64,000 nt of DNA. Source: Nomia melanderi (Eukaryota > Arthropoda > Insecta > Hymenoptera > Halictidae). The DNA is taken from positions 9,918,001 through 9,982,000 of the forward strand of contig NC_135010.1 in assembly GCF_051020985.1 (NCBI RefSeq), written 5' to 3'. Below the pieces are notes generated by a model. The model was not told where the DNA came from, searched no databases, and saw only the letters and a list, made by a program, of their open reading frames with translations. Shown piece after piece: positions 1-12,366 of the stretch. Numbering within the stretch: the stretch's first letter is position 1; each line of letters starts with the position of its first letter. The translations under genes were made by a program, and so were the position numbers.

Positions 1-30
1 CTCTCGCTGCTCCGAGGGGATGATTGTTCG

Positions 31-60
31 TTTATTTATTTATTTATTTATTTATTTATT
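31..60. repeat. (TTTA)n microsatellite
   Basis: About seven and a half uninterrupted copies of TTTA. A reading frame starting just upstream translates this as a phenylalanine-isoleucine-tyrosine-leucine run, which is a by-product of the repeat and not a gene. Confidence 0.95.
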
Positions 61-1889
61 CAACGGCGAAAACCGGCGCGGCCGAAGTTGCGCGTTGTTC
101 TGCGGTTAACGAGCCCGAGGAACTTGTCCAATTAATTTTAAAAGGCGGCCGCGAACGAAAGGAAACTTTTAATTACGGCCAATCTGACCAAGTCAAGAAT
201 CCTAATTCCTCTGAATTTTTTAACCGGCCCGGTCTCCGATGGTGTTGCGAGCAAACCGGGAGGAGCCCGGACCCGATCCACGTAAACTTTCGCGTCCCCG
301 AATTAGCCGCGGTGAAACATTGATTAGAATTCTTAAACGCGGCCTGGTAAATAAACGGTGAAACATTAATTAGATTTCGGTCAGGTCCGGCTTAAAACAA
401 ATACAGACGGATTTACGCGGCCGGCGCACCGGATCGGGTCCCCGGGCATAATGTAACCCGATTACCAGCCGGTAATGACGATTGAAACGTAACTGTTAAT
501 TCGATAGCGAGTTACTTTCTGTAATTGTTAATTACAACTCGTCCTCCGATTAACCGTGATCATAATTGTAGGTCATGAACGCGTGAATAACGATTCACGT
601 GTACAGAGCCCGGCCGACTCGGAATTATATATTGTAACCATTTATTGTGTTTGAATCGTGACCGGTAAACGCGTAATCAGATTACGGGCCGGTCGACTCC
701 GCTGCGGATAATGTAAATGCCGCGTAATATCGATCCCCGTCGCAGATAGGACACTTTATTGTTATTAAAATGTATATTTCAACCGACTCGGAAAAATCCA
801 GTCGCCGTTCGACGTTTTCGTGTTAACATAAATCCGAGGGGCTCGTTAGCGGGATCGCGTCTGATAAAACTCACGGTACCCGTCCGGCTGGATAAATATT
901 TTTACACGTCGCAACGACGCTTCCCGCGGAGCGTACAGTGTTTTCGGAGCAACGGTGAGATTTCGGATTTACATTTTTCCATTAGTAATGCAATATCCTG
1001 CTTGTTTCTTTCATACGGTTTTCCGGGTTACGTATTAATGAACGCGGAATGTATCGGAGGCTATTGAACCTACGATGAAGGGTAAATGTAATTCTTAAGG
1101 TACAGTTACTTGAGCAAGTTTACAATTCTCGTGGACGAAGGGGTGATCAAGGTTGGATGAAATTTTCGTTTCTTAGACGATGCTTCTAGTGAATTAAAGG
1201 AAAGATTACCACGGTGAATTCTACGAGGTTTCCACGCTTCTACACCTTCGCGTCTTATGTTTCTATGGCCCGTAATTTCCAAAATGTTTGTACACGCGAT
1301 GAATGCTCGAATTCCCGTGGCCTGGTTAATTATTACCATTTTGCGCCGAGATTAAGCGCGAATGAACGAGATTACACGTGAAACGCAGCCGAGGTATTCC
1401 ATTCGAGCGTTTCGGCAATCCTGTAAGACTGCGGAGGCATGATTCGCGGAATATCTCGATGTTATAGAATATATGCCACGCAAATGACAATTAGAAGTTT
1501 CTGAATAAACCCGCTGATATACTGCGATTATACGCGGGGACAATATTCCCGGGCCGGAATTAAAGGCATCCCATTATACTAAGCAGGAACAGGCAAATCC
1601 TTGCCGGCGCTCGTTTGTACCTTCTTTGTTGCTGTTTATATTTAATCCGGCAGCAACATTCACAGCCTTATTTCTGCTTAACTAAGCGTTCTTGTGCATT
1701 TCGCGAGCCAAAGTTTGTACAAGTGGAAACTCGCAGACGTTACCTCCGCGCTATTCACTAACTCCCGCCGCCTTTGGCAAGGCTAATAGCCAACCGAGAT
1801 GGCGAGAGTGGGGCGAGGAGTGCTCGGTTCCTAAATTCATTAAACCGAAAGAAACCGAGTAACGTCGGCCAACGTTTAAGCGGTACATC
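61..1889. other. Non-coding stretch, no gene seen
   Basis: Mixed AT and CpG-containing DNA with only short, domain-free frames. The first kilobase has balanced composition with scattered ATTA and TTAATTA words of the kind seen in conserved non-coding DNA. I see no repeat, RNA gene or promoter here that I can support. Confidence 0.6.
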
Positions 1890-2597
1890 GGTCGTCTCGT
1901 TATGAAACTTGAAATGCGAACAAGTCGCCGTTTATACGAGTGTTTCCTCCCGAAGAATTTCCCATCTGTTACGCCGTCTCTTGTATCATTCCATTGCTAC
2001 ATTTTACTGGTGCTAACGCGATTATTTCTCAAATAATTAACTTTAGAACATTAGACAAATTCCGAAAGAATCCTCGCAATCCTTACAAAACCTATCCTCA
2101 ATAAACTAGTATCATCCTCCGAAACAAAACAGAATATTATCTCCATAGCTTCAACATCGAAATCCTACTAAAGAAACCACGAAAACATTCAAATTCACGG
2201 CGCCTCGATTAATTTAACAAAGAAGTTAACGAATTTACTTTGGTCGTCTTGTTATGAAACTTGAAATGCGAACAAGTCGCCGTTTATACGAGTGTTTCCT
2301 CCCGAAGAATTTCCCATCTGTTACTCTGTCTCTCGTATCATTCCATTGTTACATTTTACTGATGCTAACACGATTGCTATTTCTCAAATAATTAACTTTA
2401 GAACATTAGACAAATTCCGAAAGAATCCTCGCAATCCTTACAAAACCTATCCTCAATAAACTAGTATCATCCTCCGAAACAAAACAGAATATTATCTCCA
2501 TAGCTTCAACATCGAAATCCTACTAAAGAAACCACGAAAACATTCAAATTCACGGCGCCTCGATTAATTTAACAAAGAAGTTAACGAATTTACTTTG
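1890..2597. repeat. Direct tandem duplication, about 352 bp unit, two copies
   Basis: The sequence starting GGTCGTCT at 1890 recurs at 2242. Copy two runs to about 2597 and is 3 bp longer because of an indel near 2386. The first roughly 145 bp of the unit differ at about seven positions plus the indel. The remaining roughly 209 bp are identical. Several differences are C/T or G/A changes at CpG sites. No coding frame spans it. It could be a true recent duplication or two alleles joined by the assembly. Confidence 0.93.
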
Positions 2598-4433
2598 CAG
2601 CGTTAAACGCATCGCAACCCCGCGAAATCCCCCGATGCCAAGGCAGCGGCGCAATTAATAACGCCGAGGCTCAGAGAACCGCGTCAGGCAGCCGCATTCT
2701 CCGGCCACTCGGTGACCCGGAATCGAGCGAGGCGGCGGCGGTGGAAAGGATCGGCGTGTACCCTCGCGGGCGAGGGAAGAATCGGGAAAGTCAAAGCCCC
2801 CGGCAGCCGTGTATTAGAAATTGATAAATGTATCCTCGATTTCTCGGGTCACGTCGCCGTAGAACGGAGCGGAGTCGAGCCGAGCCGCGGAAAAACGTCG
2901 GGTAGCTCGCGCGTACACGTCCGAGTGATTTCTTTCTCGAGCCGCGGCCTGGCCTCGTTGCGCTGATGGAATATGAAGGAGTGGCGTTTTCTTTGAGAAC
3001 GATTCGCGCCGCGGAAAGAAGCCCCGGAGAGCTGGGGACCGACCGCGATTTCCTGCGCGCCGCGGCGAGGCGGTGCGTCGAGCTTTTCCGCCCGCGGATC
3101 GCGAGCGACGCGCCTTTCCGCGGGCCACAAAGCGGCCGCGCTTTGTCGCCGGCGCGACGGATCCGACGACGGAACCGACGAACTGCCGGGAAACGTTTCC
3201 CTCGCTGGCCGGAAGAGTTCCGCCGACTTCCTCTTTTCTCCGCTCTCTTCCGCGGAAACGCGGGCCGACGTGTAAGCGAACTTCCGACTACAATGCGGAC
3301 GCTGCCGGTTGGGAGATAGATTAAGGCCACGCTCGGGAACGTGTTGACACGGATTTAATTTACCGGGAACCCTTTCTGCGACCGTTTCGCCACTCTCCCG
3401 GTGATTTCGAGACTCTTCTGGAAGGTTTAAAGTCGAGAATGTTGGTCGTTTTGCGGGAGACTCTGTTAGGGATGAATTATCGATGAAGTTTATGAGAGTG
3501 ATCTTTCGTTTAAGCTCGATATTTGACTAACGTCGCAGTTGTTGGAAATTTAAAGTCGTTCCTTTCGCGTTGAGTATTTACGGATGCGCCCACGATTTAC
3601 CAGAATAATGAGCTACCTTTCATTATCTCAAAGACTCGACACAGTTCCGCGATTATCGACGAAAGTCCCGTCGTGAATGCTTAACGCAGATTACACAAAA
3701 ACCATCCGCGTTAAATTTTAATCAGCCGCTCGGCAACTGATTCGCGGTGCGACGCGGTCGGAACCGCCGCAGGACGCCGTTCAAATAATTATTCCCCGAT
3801 CGTTTCGCGTTTTAGGCGAGGCGTGAATAATTAAGCAGCCGGTATTAACAAGTAAAGAACGCGGCGTCGAAAATCGACTGACGTGCGAGCACGTCCGCCC
3901 TCAACGGGAGCGAGTCGATCGGTGTCGAGCGGTACGTCGGCCGAGGGAAAAAAATTCCAGTGAAAAACCGGCGGCGGCCAACGGGGCGGAGGGGAGGGGG
4001 AGACGGGCGAATCATTACACGCCGGATACACGTGAGAAAGAGAGAGGGAATTTGTAATTTTCCAAGAGGCTCCCGAGCGAGCTGAGAGGGTTTTTACGGC
4101 ATTATTAAAAAAGGTGTGCCCCGCGGACCGGCAGGGAGGGGAGCGAACGAAACTTCCGCAGGTCTGGAGCCCGCCTTCGGCGTAAGTGGTACTTTAAAAA
4201 TTAACCGAGAATATTATATAGTTTTTTACAGCCGCGGCATCTTAGCCCTCCCGCGGCGTACATAGCGGTCCGCGTTTTATGGACTGACGGGGTGCGGAGA
4301 ACGTATCCGGCGTTTTCTCGCTCGGTTCGGCACGGAGCTGGTAAAGGTGTCGCGGGAATCTCAACCCTAACGAGATGTTGGCCTCCTATAGGATCTAATA
4401 TGCGTGAGTTTGTGTAGGTACTGTTAACCTCTT
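2598..4433. other. CpG-rich block with overlapping antiparallel open frames, no gene
   Basis: From about 2640 to 3330 the DNA is GC- and CpG-rich. Frames of 80-180 codons are open on both strands over the same bases, which points to stop-codon scarcity rather than coding. The translations are arginine, alanine, proline and serine rich with no domain. A second GC-rich patch at 3890-4340 includes a G-quadruplex motif. Confidence 0.6.
3983..4007 (+). other. G-quadruplex motif
   Basis: Four G-runs (4, 4, 5 and 3 G) separated by loops of 4, 1 and 4 bases satisfy the standard intramolecular G-quadruplex pattern. It lies in a GC-rich patch just upstream of GAGA-like purine repeats near 4030. Folding is predicted only from the pattern. 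Confidence 0.6.
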
Positions 4434-4640
4434 ATCGTACAATGACGAGTGAGACTCGCGACGAAGATTTTTGGACTAATTTAGCGACTATCAATGTTCA
4501 TTACTCATGGAACAAAGCAAACCACTATTTTAATATTATCAATGTATTGAAATGAAATTTCCACTTGAAGTAGAATGGAAAATTTTGATGCATTTCTGAA
4601 TCGTCGATAGTAAAATATTACATGAGCTTAGTCTACCAGG
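4434..4640. mobile_element. Family D TTAA element (degenerate copy)
   Basis: Starts TTAACCTCTTATCG, followed by a subterminal hairpin (CGAGT-GAG-ACTCG) and an AAGATTTTTGG segment also found in the copy at 34378. The body from about 4490 matches the copy at 24453-24638: a CATGGA segment, a 'CTTGAAGTAGAATGG' segment, and a final 'GAGCTTAGT'. The right TTAA end is not clear. Non-coding. Confidence 0.55.
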
Positions 4641-4782
4641 TTGCCTTACTGACGAGTTCACTGGTAGACCCCGGATGAACCGCCTCTCTCCCAGAAGTAT
4701 TTATTTTCATCGTCTATAGTAAATCCTAGGCTGCTTTAGTTGTATTCAGTTCTGCAGCACTAAGATGTGAATGGATAGTTGG

Positions 4783-4936
4783 TACTGTGGAGGTCCCACG
4801 TTTGCGAAGCTGATCTTTGGTTTACAAGAGCGGCAAATTTTTCCACTGACAACACTCAGCTTTCGGATGCATGATCATTATTGACGCATTTTGAACCAAA
4901 GGTCGAGTTGACTAATGTGGGACCTTTACAGTAGTT
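4783..4936. repeat. Long imperfect inverted repeat (hairpin-forming)
   Basis: The left arm (4783-4828) holds ACTGTGGAGGTCCCAC and GATCTTTGGTTTA. The right arm (4890-4936) holds the complements TGAACCAAAGGTC and GTGGGACCTTTACAGT. The arms pair over about 45 bp with mismatches around a loop of about 60 bases. It could be a hairpin MITE with diverged TIRs or a foldback element. I see no clear target-site duplication. Confidence 0.75.
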
Positions 4937-7060
4937 GTGGTGTGATTGGATTTGGTCGTGGGATTTGAGGTTTGAAGGGAATTGTGATATTTTTGTAATC
5001 AATTGTTTAACAAAATTTGTAGTATACTGTAATAAATTGTCAAGATATTCTTGAGGATATTGCGTAAGTTAAGTAATTAATGAAAGATACTTGAAGTGTG
5101 CCAGTATCTGTAGCCGAATGCTCAGAGTGCAAAAGGTTAAACTGGAGTGTCCCGAAATCTAGGAACGATACAATCAACTGCAACACAATTCCGATGAAAA
5201 ATATATGAACGCGAGCTCTTGAATTAATGATCCTGCCACGAAGAGACGTGGTCTTCGACCGTTCGCGAATCGGCTGATAAATATGTCCCAACGGAACAAA
5301 TTAATTATTCGTGACGTTCGAATCTGCTTGACAGCCGGCGCTGTGCGCTGCGCGCCGCGACGACACGTGAAATGCGGACGTCCGAAACAATACTCCGCGT
5401 ATTTAATATTCAAACGAAGAGTCGACGGCGATCGGTTATCGGAGAAACATAACGACGCTTCAGTAGCCTTCCTAGGAACGTTGAGACCGATCAACCGTGC
5501 CCGACGAAGCATTGGGTTATACTACTTACGGAGACCGTAGTGGCTGGCCTGTTTGACACGCTCTATTTCAGCGCTGATAAATTCTTTCGACATAAATGTC
5601 CTTTCTCAAATATAGATCATTGAATATTATTTTCTATATAATTTGCCTCATATTATAGCAGTAGTAACAATATTTACTATTAACGAGACCTACAGTGGCA
5701 CTGCAAACTGTAGTTTAGAACATCACCAAAATCCATTACGAACGTGAAATATAAAATTTCCTAGACACAATTAGTTACAATCCTTAATCCTGACACTACA
5801 ATTATAAAATCCTTCAAACTATACAAACTATAAAAATAGTTACGAATTGTATAAAATAATCACAATTCCTCCATTACACCCACCTCAAATAAACACTTTT
5901 ATCCGATATCAACCTTAAACATAATTCCCTCCAACTGAAAATCTTCCATTATCACTGACCACGCGGTCAACGTTAACCCATCGATCGCAGTTAGATTCAC
6001 AAACATTTCACTGTCGATAAGTCTTCGTTCCACTGAGTAAGAAGGAAGACCAACGAAAACCGGGAAGAAGAAAACGCGGACGTAGAAAAAGGAAGATCTA
6101 GAGGCTGCTATATAGAGCTCGGTATGCATTTCCTGGCGGCTGCTTTCTCCCTGTTATTGGCTCTCGCGTTGCACTCAGCGTTATTGAGTTACGATACGAC
6201 GAATCCATCGAGAGCAACGCTCGCGCGAGATCACCGGCTCCTCTCGGTCGCGCTGGCGCGCGGCGGGATTTTCTATTTAATGTAAATACCGACACGACAG
6301 CGCTACACCGGCGCGCAACACTCGGCCAGGAAACGTTTCACGGGCTCTTAGAGTGCCGAGGGGCACCTGCCGGTATGCAATTCGTGGCCAGCCAGGCAAA
6401 TCCGTGAATCGACGTGCCGGCGGCGCGCGGCCGACGAGTGTTCTCTCGCTGGCGCAGACCCGCCGGATCTCAAATCCTTCAGAAATATGCTCCGTGGAGC
6501 AATTAACGTCGATGGGATTCTTAAACGCGGTCGGGAGATGGCGTGGATCGATCAACCGTCGCGGCGATCGCGAGGACGAAGCGGTTTGCTCGCTGGACAA
6601 CGGTTTGTAAGAGTATCGTGATGGAGGCTGACGTGGAACAGTGAGCAGGATTGTGATAGTGTTACGGAAATTGTGTATATCATTGGGAAATGTTTCTTTC
6701 CTTTCCTTACTATGTACTACTCGGTTCCTTCCAGTGTTTCGTAAGTTACTGAATGATAAAGTATGATGAAACTCTTTTTCATCTCTTCTTTTTGATTCTC
6801 TAGATTGCGGCTATTCTACGGAATATTCAAACACTTTCCTGATATTTTCATCTTTTCAGTTCTTACCGTCTATGAAGATATTTCTAAATATTTCAAGCAA
6901 TTGTTACAATTGCTTTACAATTGCTTTCATATTAACTATCTGCACTTGAGATAACTCACTCGCTAGATTTGATATAACAGAATTATACAATCTTATATAT
7001 AACATTAAATTTTAAATAACGCATCGGTACATGAATTATCAAAGCAAAATAATTTTCTCA
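4937..7060. other. Non-coding stretch, no gene seen
   Basis: AT-rich from about 5580 to 5940 and from 6650 to 7060, with CpG-rich patches at 5280-5540 and 6120-6610. Frames in the patches overlap on opposite strands and show no domain. I see no supported RNA gene. Confidence 0.55.
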
Positions 7061-7249
7061 GTAACACTAGAACTATCAGTCAAATTGACTTTTCAAAATT
7101 TTTCTATAGAAACTCCGTCAGTGGTACTATTGAAATTTCTATTCAATTCAGTATCGCTAAATCAACAGTAATTTCTCCAAGAATTATGTTACCTTCGTAA
7201 TAATTGTAAAAAGAAGGAATCATTTTACCTCTCTGCCAGCTCTAGTAAC
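7061..7249. mobile_element. Family A TTAA MITE
   Basis: Left end GTAACACTAGAACTATC (TTAA mutated to GTAA), then the subterminal palindrome GTCAAATTGAC. The right end, CTGCCAGCTCTAGTAA, is a decayed inverted terminus. Internal words (TTGCTAAATCAAC-like, AAAAAGAAGGAATCA) match the other family A copies in the same orientation as the copy at 21953. It has no coding capacity. Confidence 0.65.
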
Positions 7250-9585
7250 TGATATATCATTCCCCATTACTCAGTTTCAACGAACGCTCCTATATCGTCA
7301 TAAAATATTAAACACTAATAAAAATCTTCCCAAAACTATCAAAAGAATCCAATTCCCCTATCAACGACTTGAAACCTCAATCACACTCGACTCCCACAAT
7401 TCTTCCCTCCGCCAACCCTCTCGCCAGCCCGCAAAGCGGTCTTACAACCGGCCGAAAGGGTGCGTCACAGCAAACGTATCGCGAGCGTATCACCGCTGGA
7501 ACGTGTTGACGGACAAAGCCGCGTTTTATTTGCCGCGGCGGTCGCGTGTCCGCCGCGCGCCGGCCCGCCGGTCGAGCATTAATTGCAAAATCCCGTTTAA
7601 GTGTCGGCGGAACGGTTTGCTTAGGCACGGGAAATTTCGGCCGGAGCCGCACTTAGCCCCCGAGTACATACGGAATTTAGTTTCTGTATCGCGTTACCAC
7701 GGTAACAGGCCGGCCTGACCGTATCCCCGGTTCTCCGTGCAGTCCATCCTGCGGTCGGATAGGCCGACCCCGGCGTATCCCCCTCTGAGTTTCGGGGATG
7801 ACGTCAACAGGGAAACACGGATACGCGGGCGAAACGCCGGCCGAGGGTGGGGGATGAACACGGGCGAGACAAAAGGGCAAGGGACGGACGAAGACGGGCG
7901 GATTGGCGAGGACACCGCTAGACGAGGACAACCGGCCCGATGGACCGCCGAGAGAGATGAATAGGGGGTTGGAGCGGGATGGGGATGGAAGCCCATCAGG
8001 AGAAAGCGTTCTGCGGGAAACGGCGGATTCAGGTAAAATCGCGAGAAACTGGACAGTTTCCTTGGCATCTGGAACGAGTTTGGACGCTACTCTGCGGAAC
8101 GTGCGCGCTCGGCCCTTGCCTGGACCCTTTCATCCCCTTCGAACCTCCCTAGGGACGACGCCGTGTGGAGACTGTTGGATTGATGCCGGTGAATTGTTCG
8201 TTGTGACGGACGTCGCGGGCCTTATGATGTATTAGCATTGTGAACTGGACGTGGTTGATGCTTTGTTTTAGTTTAACACGTTAAGCGCCGCGAAGATCTT
8301 GGCCGTTTTTAGACTTATTCTTTTGTGGCAAAGAAAAGTAGGGTTGAAAGTTGAAATTATTAATTATTTGGCGTTGCAACCCTTGCACTATTATCAACTT
8401 CGTTACGAATATCGGTTATCCTGCGTGCTACGATTGATTTCAAGTCACTCAGAAGCGTCAGTCATGGGGATGTTTAACCCTTTGACTACTGCTGGCGCCT
8501 GAAGGTTAGGAGAATTGCGCTTGTGATAGCGTAAGCGCTTAAAGGTGCTTAAAATGTTGTTCTTATGGTACTGTAAGCGCTCTAAAATATTGTTTTAGTA
8601 GATTATTCGATATATTGTGGAACAACGCTAATGTTAATGTTAAAAATAATATTGTTTTTATACAGCGGAATCCAGTGTTTTAATTATGTCGTTATACGCG
8701 TGAAATTATAGTAATTGTAGGCACTGATAAATTAACCGTGATAACAGGTAATAATGAATGATTAGGATTATTACTAAATTAAGTATAAAGTGAATAATCG
8801 TTCCGTACGTCCCAGCTTCGCACGAAGTTTCCCCTCGCGGGGAGTATATAACTTCCTCTTCCCCAGGGAGCTCCTGTCAAAAAATGAACTCCTGTTTAAT
8901 TAAAAAGTAAGGTTGTAAACCGGAGGTTTAATTGAAATTTCCTTTAAAGACACATTTAAATTGCAAAGCCGGTAGCAGCGAATCACGATCGCGCCAGTGA
9001 ACTCGCATCGGCAAATGAATCGTTTAATTACCTTGTTTAATAATACATGTCCCGGCGAATTATGTATTCCCAATGGTCCCATTCGTCGCGCGGTGTCCGC
9101 TAATAAGTGGTTCACGATATTCCTCTCCAGGAGAAGTAAAGTAATTGCAGAGTCGTGGAAAGTTTCCGTGACTGTTGCCCGGCTAATTTGCATCCCCCGT
9201 CGAATTTTCCTCGTGGCCGCCCGAAGTGGCTGGACGGGGTCATTGTCGCCGGGAGGAGGAACAGGGAGGGGGGAAAGGTCGCGTTAACGCGATAAAACGA
9301 TGCCGCCGAGAGACGCGAATTGTTATGCGTCGCGAGTCGCGATCTCTGTGACGGGGGGTGGCTGGGAAAACGGCGGCGCGAAACGATCCTGGGGAAAGGG
9401 GTGCGAATTTCACGTGTCATCGGGAACTGCGGACCCGTCGCAGCTGTTCGCCGAGACATCGAAGCGTCCCTCCACCCCGAGTTGCCGGGGAACAGGAAAA
9501 AGATACCGTGATTAAACTTCCCTTGGAACTTTGCAGCGTCCTTGACTTTGTTTAAACTTAAAACTTGCATCGACGTTGTAAGCAG
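7250..9585. other. CpG-rich block and conserved-looking non-coding DNA
   Basis: 7380-8240 is CpG-rich with antiparallel open frames (up to about 124 codons) and no domain. A donor-like CAG|GTAAAA lies at 8029-8035 on the plus strand. A CRE-like TGACGTCA is at 7799. 8470-8760 is AT-rich with repeated TAAGCGCT words. 8840-8851 holds GTATATAA after a small CCCC/GGGG hairpin. 8890-9240 has balanced composition, TTAATTA words and an octamer. Confidence 0.45.
9186..9193 (+). promoter_or_regulatory. Octamer (POU-type) motif ATTTGCAT
   Basis: A perfect ATTTGCAT sits in the balanced-composition segment 8890-9240, which also carries TTTAATTA words. POU-domain factors bind this octamer. Function here is inferred only from the motif and its surroundings. 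Confidence 0.3.
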
Positions 9586-9815
9586 TTAACCCTTAGCAGG
9601 TTGTTTTGTAATCTATCAGCAACTGCAACTAATTTTTATAGTATTCCTAGCGAAAATTAGAAACACTATAACATTTCTTCTATTTTTTATTTTTCTTGTT
9701 AGTACAAAATTTGGATATGTGGAAAATCGAATAATTTTAGTTTCTTTAAGATTCATTACAATATTTAATATTATAACTGGTGCAATATTGGAGCCTATAG
9801 AGTTCAAAGGGTTAT
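9586..9815 (+). mobile_element. Family C TTAA MITE, copy 1
   Basis: Bounded by TTAACCCTTAGC on the left and TTCAAAGGGTTAT on the right, giving a roughly 10 bp inverted terminus TTAACCCTTWG. The body is nearly identical to the reverse complement of 61269-61506 and clearly related to 29701-29911. The CCCTT start next to TTAA is typical of piggyBac-like ends. No transposase is present. Confidence 0.88.
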
Positions 9816-10013
9816 TCATTCATTCAACCTTTGAGAAGCAGTAACATTGCGTTTGTGTAATGCGGCTATAATGCTGTGAATAATTCTAGGGAATATTGAT
9901 AAAATACGTGGCTATTGATATAGGATGGTGAAGGATTGATCGTTGTGTTCTTGGGAGAGGAGATTATTTGTAAATTATAAATGAAAATGACTAACCAGCG
10001 AATTATTGCAGTT

Positions 10014-10231
10014 TTAACACTAAACCTACCAAAATGACCCATTCCTGGTTTCTTCTTTTTGCAATTATTAAAATCATAACAGATATTTCTCGAAGGGATT
10101 ATTCAGAAAATTGATTTAGTAACACGTAAACTGAATTATCAATCAATTGAAGTCTCGATGAATGCAATCTTGACGTTGCTACAGAGGAATTTTAAAACGT
10201 GAATTTAACTGCTCGGTAGATTCATTGTTAA
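10014..10231 (-). mobile_element. Family A TTAA MITE
   Basis: 218 bp from TTAACACTAAACCTACC to CTCGGTAGATTCATTGTTAA. The left subterminal part carries AAAATGACCCATTCCTG, as in the copies at 23057 and 51573, so it is inverted relative to the copy at 21953. Its right-hand TTAA (10228-10231) is also the left TTAA of the next element. Confidence 0.88.
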
Positions 10232-10471
10232 CACAATGAACGCCGGCTAAATTCCAGCTACTAAAAACGCGAGCGTAGGTGATTATATTGATATATTTTT
10301 AAACATCGATTAAACCAAAATTTCTAACTTACGCAAGAGAATAAGGAATTCGATTTTGTAAATTTTACTTTGGACTTGTGTTATACATATCTAAAATGTT
10401 ATATGAACGTAGAATTAGCAATCAAACAATATACTAAAAATCCAGGATTATCGCGGGGCTCAATGTGTTAA
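10228..10471. mobile_element. Family E TTAA MITE
   Basis: 244 bp, beginning TTAACACAATGAACGCCGG and ending in CGGGGCTCAATGTGTTAA. The two ends are inverted copies matching at about 15 of 18 positions. Length and termini match the 242 bp element at 17166. It shares a single TTAA with the family A element on its left. Non-coding. Confidence 0.75.
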
Positions 10472-11116
10472 GCGGTAATTACCAGGGAATAGGATTGCTC
10501 TGAATATTTCATTATTCTCGAGAGTTTATTACGCTGTCTGAATACTTACGCACACGTTAAACTGTGCATCTTCTCCGCCCCTAATACTCTCGTCGCCAGC
10601 AGACCGATCAAAATTCTTTTATCATGGATGACATGACTCCGAAGGTTCTTCAAAGCAGCGGCATTAAACTCTTTCCGTGTCTCCTTTTTTTCCTGGGGCC
10701 TTTCACGGTCAGATCATCTTCAACAACGCCACCGTATCCGACGTTAAACTTCCCTGAAAGGGAATGCATAATGTACACAATATTTTGATCAAACGAACTC
10801 GCTCATCTTCCCCATGTGAATCCAGGCCGTTTAATCTTTGTATTGATCAAACGACTCATACAGCTTTTACCCGGAATCCAAACGCGATGGTACAGGAACA
10901 AAGGTACGATGAAAAGCAAATTCGAAGAACTTCGTTGTACCCCTAACGGCTGATACGAGAAGAGTGATTAACCCTGAAACACTCAAAACGATCCTTGATT
11001 TTCTATCGAACAAATAGAATCAATACTACATAAACTAACATACATGTCAATTAAACCTCAAGCGTCTCAATCAATATACTTTTAAGATTTACATTAGGAA
11101 ACAGAAGCCAATCAAC
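10472..11116. other. Non-coding stretch, no gene seen
   Basis: Moderately AT-rich. A 60-codon frame at 10764-10946 has no recognisable domain and no flanking splice or promoter signal. Nothing further is supported. Confidence 0.6.
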
Positions 11117-11330
11117 TTAACGCTAGAACTACTGTACCAGTCAAAATGACAGGTTTCAATCTTTTTCTTCAACAATTATCTTCAAAGCATTGAATATTCG
11201 AAATGATTTTGCAAATTCATTTTCACTTGGGTATAATGAATGTCCGAAGAAACTGAAAATAATCTACCGTTACAATTTTTATATGGATCGCATATTAATC
11301 GTAGTAAACGCTCGGTAGTTCCAGTGTTAG
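11117..11330 (-). mobile_element. Family A TTAA MITE
   Basis: 214 bp from TTAACGCTAGAACTACTG to CTCGGTAGTTCCAGTGTTAG. The right TTAA has decayed to TTAG. The subterminal palindrome GTCAAAATGAC is intact on the left. Same orientation as the copy at 10014. Confidence 0.85.
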
Positions 11331-12366
11331 TTCCTCAACAACCTCACTGTCAACGAATCGACACGATACTCATTCCTCTCCCAAAACCACGAAAACAGTC
11401 ACCCTTTTAATCCTTTGCACTCGAAAGTTTTTCAATGGAAATATTCAACACTTTTTGACGAGATATAGGTGATATTGTTTGAAACTAATTTAACGATAAT
11501 TCGTAGATAAATCAAGCAACAAAGGTGTTTTATTTCAATATTTCACGTAACAATGCGAAGTTTCATTTGAAATATTAAATATTGAACTTTATAGTTTTGT
11601 TGTATCGAATCAAGTGGTGACCGTGAACCGATCAAATCACCGGATTCAAAATTCTAGGCTTCTCCTCTCCATTCAGTTTCCTTCTCAGTCATCCTCAAAT
11701 TCAGGATCACCCAGTTTTTCAATGCTCGCCTTTCCTCTTGCCTCTGTTTCCACTGCGAAACATTTATCGTCTAACTTGTTTATCTTTATTTCACAGCCAG
11801 TTGTTTGACTGGTAGAGAAAGTTAATGTTAATCCTCTACACGCGAAATCCTCGAAAATCCAGCGAGCGAAGCTTCCACGGCAACCGACGAGTATATCGCA
11901 ACGCTCTTTCGATTCCCAGCGCGCGAGGGGCGCGGCGGAAGCGTGGGAAACGAATTTTACGGATTGCGAGTGTGTTAGCCGAGGGTTGCGCTAAAAATTC
12001 TATTTTCACGCTTGACACGGGCCCTCGAGAATACCGTAGCCTAGTTACGGGGATGGAGGCTGTGTACTCGCGAGCGTGTTGCGTCTCCACTTCGCGTGGG
12101 ATGCGCGCACCGCCCTCCGCCCGTCCGCCCCTCGGGTTATTCAAGCCTCTCGGCAACGTTCCCCGGGATCCGGAACGAAATCTCCACCGTCGAGCGTCGT
12201 TCCGACGTCCAAGTCATCCGAGGATCCGAACGGGACGTGTGTGTCGGTCGTGAAAGGCGGCGAGCACAGGCCGTCTCTTCAGGCAGCCCCTTGACGCGCC
12301 GTCAGTTCTTAACGCGCCGGGTTAGGGAATCGTCGTCCCTGTGAAAAAGCGTTCGCGCTCGAAATA
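11331..12366. other. Non-coding stretch with a CpG-rich block
   Basis: AT-rich to about 11820, then CpG-rich from 11830 to 12350 with antiparallel open frames of 106-142 codons over the same bases. The translations are arginine-rich and domain-free. I reject them as genes. Confidence 0.55.

Noticed and set aside
8845..8851. TATATAA as a promoter
   Set aside because: No initiator at the right spacing and no supporting downstream elements; likewise TATA words at 29584, 37792 and 38555.
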